Positions 23,523 to 30,721 of a stretch of 34,283 nt of DNA are shown here, in pieces. The notes under the pieces were generated by a model, which had not been told where the DNA came from, did not search any database, and worked only from the letters and a program-made list of their open reading frames with translations. Position 1 is the first letter of the stretch; every line of letters starts with the position of its first letter. The DNA comes from a virus: IMG/VR virus record IMGVR_UViG_3300009332_000009, positions 1-34,283 of that record, one strand, 5' to 3'. The position numbers and the translations under genes were made by a program.

Positions 23523-23984
23523 ATGACCAACGAAGCCTACCCCACGCAGATCGATTTCGGCACCTTCGAAGAGGAACTGGAAGATCTCGACCGCACCATA
23601 CCTGCTGGCACTTACGACATGGAATTCGCCAAGTATTCCTACCGTGACTCCAAGGCGGGCAACCCCCGCGTTATCTTGACTTTCCAGATCATCGGCGAAG
23701 AGGACCCGAAGGTCAACGGCGCACGGATTTTCCACAACATCGGCTTCTCCCGCGACGACGTGTTCTTCATGCGGGCAATCCTCGCTCTCGCCAAAGACGA
23801 TGCGCCCAAGTTGCACCTCGACCTGGACGACATCCGCAACGGGCGTAGCGGTAACTACGAAGGAGGCCAGATGGGACTCAGCGACATGTACAAGCGTGTC
23901 GTAACCGGAGTTGTTGTCGTACGTACCGTGGATGGCATCGACCGCAACAATATCCAAGAATTCGAAGACCTCAAGCGTAGCTAA
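23523..23984 (+). CDS. DUF669-like single-stranded DNA-binding protein
   Basis: 153 residues. The central part reads IPAGTYDMEFAKYSYRDSKAGNPRVILTFQIIGEEDPKVNGARIFHNIGFSRDD, the strand pattern of the DUF669 (PF05037) phage family, thought to be OB-fold ssDNA-binding proteins. Further on, GVVVVRTVDGIDRNNIQEFEDL ends the protein without the acidic tail of bacterial SSB. Partnering with a Sak4-like ATPase fits. GAGAGG precedes ATG. It is followed by the only sizeable gap in the operon, which holds the structured RNA. Confidence 0.75.
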   Translation: MTNEAYPTQIDFGTFEEELEDLDRTIPAGTYDMEFAKYSYRDSKAGNPRVILTFQIIGEEDPKVNGARIFHNIGFSRDDVFFMRAILALAKDDAPKLHLDLDDIRNGRSGNYEGGQMGLSDMYKRVVTGVVVVRTVDGIDRNNIQEFEDLKRS

Positions 23985-23989
23985 GTCAC

Positions 23990-24183
23990 TTGGTGCAGCG
24001 TAGGTGGGCCGTGATTCAACGCTCAGGGAGATTGATAGCCGCCTACGTTGTACCTTCATCGGAGGCACAGGTGTTTCAAGGACTGCACCCATGTCTCCCG
24101 TAGCGAGGTAACGTGTGCCGTCAAGCGATGCTTCACAAATAGTGGAGGGGGACATCGTGGGCCGCGTTACCTCGTTGCACCAA
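23990..24183 (+). ncRNA. Candidate structured RNA with four-way junction
   Basis: The 194-base stretch folds into one closed structure. P1 TTGGTGCA (23990-23997) pairs with TGCACCAA (24176-24183). P2 CGTAGGTGG (23999-24007) pairs with CCGCCTACG (24039-24047). P3 24061-24073 pairs with 24086-24098, 13 pairs with two mismatches and one G-U. P4 CGAGGTAACG (24104-24113) pairs perfectly with CGTTACCTCG (24165-24174). Inside P4 are P5 CGATG/CATCG (24126-24130, 24153-24157) and P6 CTTCAC/GTGGAG (24131-24136, 24142-24147) with an AAATA loop. It fills the gap between the ssDNA-binding protein and the zinc-ribbon gene and is followed at once by another hairpin over that gene's GTG. No known class was recognised. 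It may be a cis-regulator or a free RNA released by processing. Confidence 0.75.
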
Positions 24184-24200
24184 TGTTCAGAAAGTGAACA
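24184..24200 (+). promoter_or_regulatory. TGTTCA-N5-TGAACA hairpin abutting the structured RNA
   Basis: TGTTCAGAAAGTGAACA has 6-bp arms and a five-base loop. It begins at the base after the P1 helix ends and contains the possible GTG start at 24194. Confidence 0.45.
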
Positions 24201-24205
24201 GCCAA

Positions 24206-24472
24206 ATGCCACGTGAACCGCTACCCGACGTACCTTGTCCTCACTGTTCGGCCATCATGGGCCGATACTTTGAAGGCTCCCGACTGTTTTGTACCCCCTG
24301 CCACGTTGTCTACACCCCAGTAGAAATCACTATCGAAACATACAAACTTCTCAGTGAAAAGAGTATTCGTACGAGATGGTACCACCACACAAAACGCCCG
24401 GAGATGTGGGATGAAAGTAAACGCGAACGATATCAAAATCCTTCCAAACCGCCAACGCACGGAATACAATGA
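24206..24472 (+). CDS. Zinc-ribbon protein
   Basis: 88 residues from ATG 24206 (an in-frame GTG at 24194 adds four). CPHC and CTPC, 16 residues apart, form a four-cysteine zinc ribbon in the first 35 residues; the rest is basic and helical (YKLLSEKSIRTRWYHHTKRPEMW). Neither start has a Shine-Dalgarno sequence: the upstream bases belong to the structured RNA and its adjoining hairpin. Expression may therefore depend on refolding of that RNA, which is an inference. The 3' end overlaps the methyltransferase gene by 62 bases. Confidence 0.7.
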   Translation: MPREPLPDVPCPHCSAIMGRYFEGSRLFCTPCHVVYTPVEITIETYKLLSEKSIRTRWYHHTKRPEMWDESKRERYQNPSKPPTHGIQ

Positions 24473-25811
24473 CTTCGACACAACGATTGGCCGCGCGTCC
24501 GATCTCGACGCCCTCAAAGCTATGGCTGACCACGACACTCGCATCCCCGCTTTGGTATCCCTTATGGACTCCATTGTTGAACATGGACTTATCGAAGACA
24601 TCGTTGTGGACACCAAACTCGTACTCATTGCCGGGGAACGACGCACTCGCGCATGCCAACTCCTTGGCCGCATGGTTAATGCTAAATACCTAACCATTGA
24701 AGCAAAACAAAAGGAACCCCGAGATGACTTCGACCGATGGGGAATCGAACTTCACGAAAATATCGAACGAGATGCTCTTACAAAACCAGAGAGAGCGGTT
24801 GCGGTGGCGGAATATCATCGCCTCCGCCAGTTGCGTACAGCCAAAACCACCACTGCTGACGAAAAACCCGCACGGCATGGCGTACGCGACACAGCCAAAG
24901 AGCTGGGTATGTCCGTTGGTAATGTTAGCGAAATGCAAAAGATCGCTAAGATTCTGGCACTTGCGCCACATCTCCGTTCTGAGACCAGCTATAAATCTAT
25001 TGCAGATCGATTCCGCAGGGAGGTAATAAATGCGATCCGAGCAGAGCAAGCACGACGCTCGTCTACAAGAGCTGCGACAAGTCTTCAACTCTGCGATACA
25101 CTTTTTATTAACGCAGATGGACCTGAGTACCTTCGAGGACTTGAACCAGACACAGTCGATTTCGTCTTTGCTGATGGGCCGTATGGCATCTCCGTCGACG
25201 CTACCGGAGGCTTTCGAACTCAAGGAGATACCAAACAATGGGACGATTCTCTTGAAGCTGCAACCGAGTTCTATCATCGGCTTGTGGGAAGTATCTCTCA
25301 TGCATTACGTCCCGGTCGACACGCCCTCATCATGTGCGGGTGGGAACTCTGTCGATACATCAAACGACTCTGCGAACCCACCGACCTTACCTTCGACACC
25401 ACTCTCCTCTACTGGGACAAAGTAACAGCCGTCGCCTCCAAAGTACCCGCTTACAAAGGAGATGCCCAAATTGAAGAGATCATCCACCTCTACAAAGGCT
25501 CGCCGACATTTCCAGCGTCCATCGGCAGGAATCTTCTGCGCTTTACTCGATTGCAAAAACAGGCGTACCCGACGCAAAAACCACCAGCGTTGCTTGAACA
25601 TTTGGTGCGAAAATTCACACATCCAGGTGAACTCATTGTCGATCCCTGCTGCGGCAGCGGTGGACTCGTTACAACCGCACTACACGCGAAACGGAGGGCA
25701 ATAGGATGCGACACAAATGCGAAAGCAATCGAACTGGCAAAACAGCTGTACCTGGACGCCGAGCAGCAAGGATCCGATCTGTCCGATTCGACGAACGAGC
25801 CCAAAAAGTAA
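24411..25811 (+). CDS. ParB-like / DNA methyltransferase fusion
   Basis: 466 residues from ATG 24411 with GGAG seven bases upstream. The N-terminal ParB/Spo0J-like domain has VLIAGERRTRACQLLG (residues 71-86). An HTH follows (DTAKELGMSVGNVSEMQKI, about 160-178). The C-terminal half is a beta-class N4-cytosine or N6-adenine methyltransferase: motif IV FADGPYGI (253-260), YPTQKP (386-391) and SAM-binding motif I IVDPCCGSGG (409-418), in beta-class order. The usual DPPY is DGPY. ParB-methyltransferase fusions occur in phages and mobile elements. No cognate restriction enzyme is seen, so protection from host restriction or regulation is likely. Confidence 0.85.
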   Translation: MKVNANDIKILPNRQRTEYNDFDTTIGRASDLDALKAMADHDTRIPALVSLMDSIVEHGLIEDIVVDTKLVLIAGERRTRACQLLGRMVNAKYLTIEAKQKEPRDDFDRWGIELHENIERDALTKPERAVAVAEYHRLRQLRTAKTTTADEKPARHGVRDTAKELGMSVGNVSEMQKIAKILALAPHLRSETSYKSIADRFRREVINAIRAEQARRSSTRAATSLQLCDTLFINADGPEYLRGLEPDTVDFVFADGPYGISVDATGGFRTQGDTKQWDDSLEAATEFYHRLVGSISHALRPGRHALIMCGWELCRYIKRLCEPTDLTFDTTLLYWDKVTAVASKVPAYKGDAQIEEIIHLYKGSPTFPASIGRNLLRFTRLQKQAYPTQKPPALLEHLVRKFTHPGELIVDPCCGSGGLVTTALHAKRRAIGCDTNAKAIELAKQLYLDAEQQGSDLSDSTNEPKK

Positions 25812-26053
25812 CCATCTACACGGGGCGCGGACGGATACAGGTGTTCGGTTGTGTGGGGGACGAGGGCAAAGACATTAAGATCGAATTACGTCGACACAAA
25901 ACATCATTCGTTGATGCGCTTGGTGAGTTTGGTTTGCCGTCGAACATCTACAATGTATATCTAAAGTATCGTACAAAATTCGAAGCGATGCGTAACGCAG
26001 GTGCAAGTATCGAAATCCACGATCCAGACCCCACAGCGGAGGCACAGTCATGA
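25706..26053 (+). CDS. Small basic protein overlapping the methyltransferase 3' end
   Basis: 115 residues with a basic N-terminus (MRHKCESNRTGKTAVPGRRAARIRSVRF), two strands (QKVTIYTGRGRIQVFG) and a helical middle. CGGAGGG seven bases before ATG supports the start, although it makes a 106-base out-of-frame overlap. The stop overlaps the endolysin start (ATGA). No family recognised. Confidence 0.65.
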   Translation: MRHKCESNRTGKTAVPGRRAARIRSVRFDERAQKVTIYTGRGRIQVFGCVGDEGKDIKIELRRHKTSFVDALGEFGLPSNIYNVYLKYRTKFEAMRNAGASIEIHDPDPTAEAQS

Positions 26054-26454
26054 AAGAACAATACACCCGAGAGACCTGGCCACGGCGTGATTGGCCCAAC
26101 TTCACCTTCGACGAGTTCGCCTGTTCCTGTTGCGATGAGTGTTGGGTAGATCCTCACTTCATGAATCGCCTCCAGCTGCTGCGTTTCATGATCGACACCG
26201 GCCTATCCGTGACCAGTGGATACCGTTGCTCGGAACACCCAGACGAAATCGACAAAGACACACCACCTGGATCACACCACAGGGGGCGTGCTTGCGATAT
26301 TGCTGCAACTGGCGGTGCAATGAGGTTCTTAACCATCCGCTTCGCGATCCAACTTGGATTCACTGGTATAGGAGTACACAAAACATTCGTCCACCTCGAC
26401 GACATGGCCAGCCACGAATTCCACGAAGTACGCCCCGTAGTGTGGACATATTGA
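26050..26454 (+). CDS. M15-family peptidase endolysin
   Basis: 134 residues. SGYRCSEHP, then SHHRGRACDI (His76 or His77, Asp83) and KTFVHLD (His115) give the zinc-ligand pattern SxHxxGxAxD...H of Peptidase_M15_3 (PF08291). These cleave peptidoglycan stem peptides, and in phages act as endolysins. There is no signal peptide, so export needs a holin. It is odd that a lysis enzyme is encoded inside the replication operon, away from the membrane-spanning lysis candidate at the right end. The N-terminal CSCCDECW is Cys-rich. Confidence 0.85.
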   Translation: MKEQYTRETWPRRDWPNFTFDEFACSCCDECWVDPHFMNRLQLLRFMIDTGLSVTSGYRCSEHPDEIDKDTPPGSHHRGRACDIAATGGAMRFLTIRFAIQLGFTGIGVHKTFVHLDDMASHEFHEVRPVVWTY

Positions 26455-26455
26455 C

Positions 26456-26656
26456 ATGAACTGGCTCGACGCTGCAACGGCTTCACCAATCAAAATGGCC
26501 GCACGGAATGAAGGACCAACCTGGTATCATTGCACAATCGACGGTGCTGTTGTGTGCCGCAGCGAAGAAGGCAAACGAAGAAAGATGCCCTCCACGTACG
26601 CGGACAAACACACCGATTGGGTTTCATGCTTTGTGCGTAGGGGATACGCAACGTAG
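26456..26656 (+). CDS. Small unknown protein
   Basis: 66 residues (MNWLDAATASPIKMAARNEG...VSCFVRRGYAT), basic, no membrane segment. It starts one base after the endolysin stop but has no clear ribosome binding site, so translation probably relies on reinitiation. No family recognised; coding status is likely but not certain. Confidence 0.5.
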   Translation: MNWLDAATASPIKMAARNEGPTWYHCTIDGAVVCRSEEGKRRKMPSTYADKHTDWVSCFVRRGYAT

Positions 26657-26678
26657 CTGTTTTTAACGAGGAGGCGTG

Positions 26679-27332
26679 ATGAGCGATTGCACAGACAAAA
26701 AAGAGGAGCGTATCACCACACTGGAGAGCGAGGTGGAGCATCTTGTTGACCTCATCAAAGCATTAGTGCGGGTGCGTCATAACGGTGTAGGGGGTAGAGA
26801 CTTTCCTGCCTTTATTGACCCAGATGGTTGGCTGAAAGAATACGAGAATGAAGTACTAGAAATTGCCAAGCGTAAGAGCGACAAAGGGGTGCAGGTAGTA
26901 GAAGACTTCACCAATGAAGTACTGGACAGCCTATCTGGCGAGTGTGCTGTGTGTGCGCCAGACCACACCTGTGGTGGATTCGGCAAGTGCGATTGCGCGG
27001 ATACACTCGCCAGATATAATTTCCATTCTGAATTTATCGGCAAAAACGCCGCTAAAATCAGAAGATTGGAGGAGCAAGTAGAAAAACTACAGTTGCATGA
27101 GCGAGACCAACTGCACTGCGATGAACAATCCTATGAAGAGTGCAATAAAAGAATAGACAACGTGCATGAAGATCTCAATTCACGTATCGCGGAACTGGAA
27201 CAGCGGTTGTCGCAAAAAGGCGTACCGGACGGTATGAAGTTTACAAGAGGCGGCACGGCGCGTGGAACATTCACCGACGCAGCAGAGAAGGTAAACTGGC
27301 TACTGGCGCAGTTCCGCAAAGAGGAGGAGTAG
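26679..27332 (+). CDS. Coiled-coil protein with Cys-rich centre
   Basis: 217 residues from ATG 26679 behind GAGGAGG. It has two long coiled-coil segments (EERITTLESEVEHLVDLIKALVRV and AAKIRRLEEQVEKLQLHERDQLH...NSRIAELEQRL). Between them lies GECAVCAPDHTCGGFGKCDCAD, six cysteines that could bind zinc. The base use here is visibly less C-rich than in the genes to its left, with more A/G codons, which hints at a different origin for 26679-27518. Function unknown. Confidence 0.7.
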   Translation: MSDCTDKKEERITTLESEVEHLVDLIKALVRVRHNGVGGRDFPAFIDPDGWLKEYENEVLEIAKRKSDKGVQVVEDFTNEVLDSLSGECAVCAPDHTCGGFGKCDCADTLARYNFHSEFIGKNAAKIRRLEEQVEKLQLHERDQLHCDEQSYEECNKRIDNVHEDLNSRIAELEQRLSQKGVPDGMKFTRGGTARGTFTDAAEKVNWLLAQFRKEEE

Positions 27333-27518
27333 ATGGGTAGGCGAATAACACAACGCATCCACATCTGCGCCATCTGTGATAGGACACCGGACGATGGAGA
27401 GTACATGTGGGAGATGAATGGAGAGTATTGGTGTGTGGAGTGCATTGAGAAAGATGACGTAGAACCAGAAACATTATGGGGTATAGGTATTGATAAAGCA
27501 CAGCAAGGAGGTGAGTGA
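27333..27518 (+). CDS. Small treble-clef/zinc-ribbon protein
   Basis: 61 residues. CAIC and CVEC, 20 residues apart, form a zinc knuckle pair; Trp and acidic residues surround the second. GAGGAGG overlaps the end of the previous gene. It is coupled to the glycosyltransferase by a TGATG overlap. Confidence 0.7.
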   Translation: MGRRITQRIHICAICDRTPDDGEYMWEMNGEYWCVECIEKDDVEPETLWGIGIDKAQQGGE

Positions 27519-28240
27519 TGGAAATATTCGGCCTACTTAAAGTAGGCAACGAGTCGCATATACTCGACGACACACTAAACATATGGAAACCAGTCTGCAC
27601 AGGAGGTATATTCATATACGGTGACAACTGTGACATACATACACAACTCGTATGCCGTTACCACACTGCGGTACGGGAGTACATCCACTCCAACCTCTAC
27701 GACCCCAACCGAGCGCGGGCTGAGCAACACAATCGCCAAGTGCTGCTGGACTCGATTTCCAGGTTTGCAACGCCTAACGATTGGGTAGTCGTATTCGACG
27801 CAGACGAGCACCTGTACGAGTTCGGCACCAACGTGTTACGTGAACGTTGTTCGCACGTTGTGTGCCGTCTCTATGAGGTTCACATAACACCAGAGGACGA
27901 AAACGAATACTACAGGTACCGCCAATGGGTTTCTCCGCGCAAACTCGATATACCATTCTTCTATCGTTGGCATGATGGGCTACGATTCGAGCGGCCAGAC
28001 CAACGCATCTTGACGCCCGCTCACGAAGGCGGTATACGTTGCGGTTACATCAAACACTGGAGTAAAGGTTTCGCTCCGTGGTTGTACCAGCGCAAAGTCG
28101 AGTACTACCAACAGTGGCCCAAGTACGCGGAGAAGTGGGCCTTACGTGATGGCCTCGCAGTCAAACACGATATGTGCGATGACTTTGGTGCACCACTAAT
28201 CAAATGGGAGGATGCAATTGCCAACGATAGTCCAACCTGA
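27518..28240 (+). CDS. GT-A (family 2-like) glycosyltransferase
   Basis: 240 residues from ATG 27518. It begins MEIFGLLKVGNESHILDDTLNIWKPV, the NEE-type opening of GT2-like enzymes. DWVVVFDADEHLYE (residues 88-101) gives the DxD motif that binds metal and nucleotide sugar. A later EYYRYRQWVSPRKLDIPFFYRWHDGLRF region probably forms the acceptor site. It is followed, with a 29-base overlap, by the polymerase fusion, so it is expressed with replication genes. That context allows a role in DNA base modification, but no hydroxymethyl-pyrimidine synthase is visible, so a protein or host-glycan acceptor remains possible. Confidence 0.8.
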   Translation: MEIFGLLKVGNESHILDDTLNIWKPVCTGGIFIYGDNCDIHTQLVCRYHTAVREYIHSNLYDPNRARAEQHNRQVLLDSISRFATPNDWVVVFDADEHLYEFGTNVLRERCSHVVCRLYEVHITPEDENEYYRYRQWVSPRKLDIPFFYRWHDGLRFERPDQRILTPAHEGGIRCGYIKHWSKGFAPWLYQRKVEYYQQWPKYAEKWALRDGLAVKHDMCDDFGAPLIKWEDAIANDSPT

Positions 28241-30533
28241 TGGACCTGAAGACGCATCAATTGTCGTGATCGGCAAAGCACCAGGTAATGACGAGCTACT
28301 CGCTAACAAAAACTACGTAGGTTACACCGGCCAACTGTTGTTCGACAAGATCCTCGCACCGAACCGTATCTACCGGCATGATTGCCTACGTATGAACCTA
28401 TACTGGGAACCACTTGGAGGTGACGACAATGCATGGAAACGACTTGATGATCCGTTCAAATACGGTCCCCAATGCGACACTCTCATCAAAAGCTATCCCC
28501 GACGACTTATTATCGCAGCTGGAGAAGAAGCGTTCAATTATCTTACCGGCGAATCTGGTATTTCGTCTTGGCGCGGATCGATATTCTATTCCGACGAATA
28601 TAACTGTCCAATTATGCCAATGATCCAACCCGCAGCAATTATGCGGGACTACACAATCCTCCATCTGTGTCGCCTCGATGCAAAGAAAGCGAGGTTCATC
28701 TATGACAATCCGGATTTCCGTCCACACCCACATACTGTCACGCATTACGCATCACTACTCGAAGAGTGTGGATCTCAGGATGGAGCTATACGCGCTTTAC
28801 TCAATCGTGCCGAGGCTTACGAAAGCGCACCCGTGTTATCGTTTGATATCGAAACTCGTGGGCACGCAATGTCTTGCATTGGCTTCGCGCAGAACGCATC
28901 GGAAGCTATCGTATTACCAACTGATGAAACTCTACCTATTGGTGCCCGCCTCCGCGCTATGCGAATGGTTGCTCACCTGTTGGATCAGCCGATGCCAAAG
29001 GTTGCACAAAACCTCGACTTCGACTGTCAACACCTTGCCCGACTCTATGGAATAGGAGTCCGAAATGTATGGATGGATACAATGGTGGCGCACGCTTGTG
29101 TGGAATCCGAGTTGTCGCATAGTCTCGCAACGCTTGTCTCCATATATACCGCTCATCCATTCCATAAGGACATGGACAAGACTGGTGCTGAGTATTGGCG
29201 CTATTGCGGTCTTGACTGTTGCACGACCTATGAGGTGGCTATGGCACTTACACGCGAGCTACACGATAAGGGAATCCTAGAGTTCTTCCAATCACAGGTA
29301 ACAATGCCCGTCACCAAAACGTTGGTACGTATGGAATGGACCGGCGTACGAATCGACGAGGGAGAAAGGAAGCGACTACGTGATCACTTCGAGCAAGAGG
29401 CGGAACGCGCTACGGAAGACCCAGCACTCGGGGGCATTAACCCAAAGAGCAGCCAACAAGTACTCGCCAAGCTCGCGGAAATGGGGGCTACTCCTCGTGC
29501 GCAAGGAAAGGTTACAACGGGCAAAACGGCTCTCAAATTGCTTCGGGATAAAAATCCCAAAGTACGGCCATTTGTCGATGCTGTCCTTGCTACACGAGCG
29601 GCTCGTGATTCGGTATCTAAGAGTCTTAAGTTTAAACTCGCAACAGATGGACGAACCCGATGCCAATTCAAAACAAGTGTGACCAAAACAGGGCGTATAT
29701 CGTCGACAGCAGATACGTTCAATTGCGGGACCAATTTGCAGAATCAGCCAAAGCGCGTCCGAAGTATGTACGTTCCCGACGAAGGCCTGGTCATGTGGGC
29801 TTGCGATGCATCACAAATAGAAGCTCGACTTACCGCTGCCCTATCTGGCGACGAGGCTTACGTGCGTGCATATATGGACCCGGACATCGACCTCCACGCG
29901 GAGACGACCGTACGTTTGTTCCATGCCAGAGGTGTGACGATGGATATTGTTCGCGAATTGATCCCCGGCAACAGCGACGAATTTACGTGGCGAGACGCAG
30001 GTAAACGAGCGCGTCACGCAATGAACTACGGCATCGGGCCTCGTAACCTAATGGAGAACATGAATGCCTACGTCGAAGGCCTCAACATCACATTTAGAGA
30101 AGCTAAGTATTTCATTGAACAGTTCAAAACGATGCACCCAGGTGTCGTTCGATGGTGGGACGAAGTCATGCGCCGGGTTCGAGTTAAACGCATACTTGTC
30201 AGTCCCTTCGGACGCTACAGACATTTCCTTGATCGTCTTAGCGATTCCAACAGGAATAAAATCGTTGCACACCTACCTCAAGGAATGGCCGCAGATCACA
30301 TCAATAAAGCTCTCGTGCGAACTGAACGAGACCTAACTCGTATACCCCGCGCAGACGTGCTGATCCAAGTACACGACGAAATCGTAGGTCAATGCAGAAA
30401 GGAGGACATAGATGAAGTACGCAAGATCGTAGTGGGCGCAATAGAAGCACCCATGCCAATCGAACTTGGTGGAAAACCACTCATATGCCCAGCAGACTTC
30501 GCTTACGGACACAACTGGAAAGAGTGCAAATAA
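28212..30533 (+). CDS. Uracil-DNA glycosylase-like / 3'-5' exonuclease / family A DNA polymerase fusion
   Basis: 773 residues. Residues 1-165 resemble UDG superfamily family 4 proteins: VIGKAPGNDE (19-28), RRLIIAAGEEAF (97-108) and MIQPAAIMR (137-145), where the usual His of HPS/HPA is Gln. Exonuclease motifs follow: SFDIETRG (Asp212, Glu214), AQNLDFD (Asn267, Asp271) and YCGLDCC (Tyr331, Asp335), apparently intact. The polymerase part has TKTGRISS (491-498), motif A CDASQIEAR (Asp532), motif B RDAGKRARHAMNYG (Arg594, Lys598, His602, Tyr606) and motif C VHDE (720-723). His602 occupies the place of E. coli Pol I Phe762. It is the replicative polymerase of the phage. The start overlaps the glycosyltransferase gene. 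Confidence 0.9.
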   Translation: MQLPTIVQPDGPEDASIVVIGKAPGNDELLANKNYVGYTGQLLFDKILAPNRIYRHDCLRMNLYWEPLGGDDNAWKRLDDPFKYGPQCDTLIKSYPRRLIIAAGEEAFNYLTGESGISSWRGSIFYSDEYNCPIMPMIQPAAIMRDYTILHLCRLDAKKARFIYDNPDFRPHPHTVTHYASLLEECGSQDGAIRALLNRAEAYESAPVLSFDIETRGHAMSCIGFAQNASEAIVLPTDETLPIGARLRAMRMVAHLLDQPMPKVAQNLDFDCQHLARLYGIGVRNVWMDTMVAHACVESELSHSLATLVSIYTAHPFHKDMDKTGAEYWRYCGLDCCTTYEVAMALTRELHDKGILEFFQSQVTMPVTKTLVRMEWTGVRIDEGERKRLRDHFEQEAERATEDPALGGINPKSSQQVLAKLAEMGATPRAQGKVTTGKTALKLLRDKNPKVRPFVDAVLATRAARDSVSKSLKFKLATDGRTRCQFKTSVTKTGRISSTADTFNCGTNLQNQPKRVRSMYVPDEGLVMWACDASQIEARLTAALSGDEAYVRAYMDPDIDLHAETTVRLFHARGVTMDIVRELIPGNSDEFTWRDAGKRARHAMNYGIGPRNLMENMNAYVEGLNITFREAKYFIEQFKTMHPGVVRWWDEVMRRVRVKRILVSPFGRYRHFLDRLSDSNRNKIVAHLPQGMAADHINKALVRTERDLTRIPRADVLIQVHDEIVGQCRKEDIDEVRKIVVGAIEAPMPIELGGKPLICPADFAYGHNWKECK

Positions 30534-30556
30534 CTACGAACGAACGGAGGTACCCT

Positions 30557-30721
30557 ATGAGTCAACCGCAACGCGTACCGAAAGAAAAGGAATGGCTGAA
30601 CAACATGACTACTTGCGGAAGTACATGCTGTATACGGACAATCAGGAATCTCCAGCGGTCTTTCATCGGTGGGTGTCGCTCGCAACACTTGCCACACTTA
30701 TGTGTAGGCGCATATGGTTAG
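30557..30721 (+). CDS. Possible 54-aa leader ORF or frameshift lead-in
   Basis: ATG 30557 has the best ribosome binding site in this gap (CGGAGG, six bases upstream) and opens MSQPQRVPKEKEWLNN, in a different frame from the ATPase gene that begins 35 bases later. The leader frame runs 54 codons. It is either a small overlapping gene, or the true lead-in to the ATPase through a -1 shift at the A-rich GAAAAGG, or it marks a sequence error. Its Cys/Arg-rich later part does not look like a real protein. Confidence 0.3.
   Translation: MSQPQRVPKEKEWLNNMTTCGSTCCIRTIRNLQRSFIGGCRSQHLPHLCVGAYG

Noticed and set aside
23990-24183. tRNA, tmRNA, hammerhead ribozyme or group I intron in the structured RNA
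   Set aside because: No CCA-type acceptor with T-arm, no resume frame, no CUGAUGA/GAAA core and no intron core were found, and the operon genes on both sides are intact.
23502-24212. A 236-codon minus-strand frame across the ssDNA-binding gene and the structured RNA
   Set aside because: It is antisense to a convincing DUF669-like gene, has no ribosome binding site, and the RNA region shows base-pairing rather than protein-like patterns.
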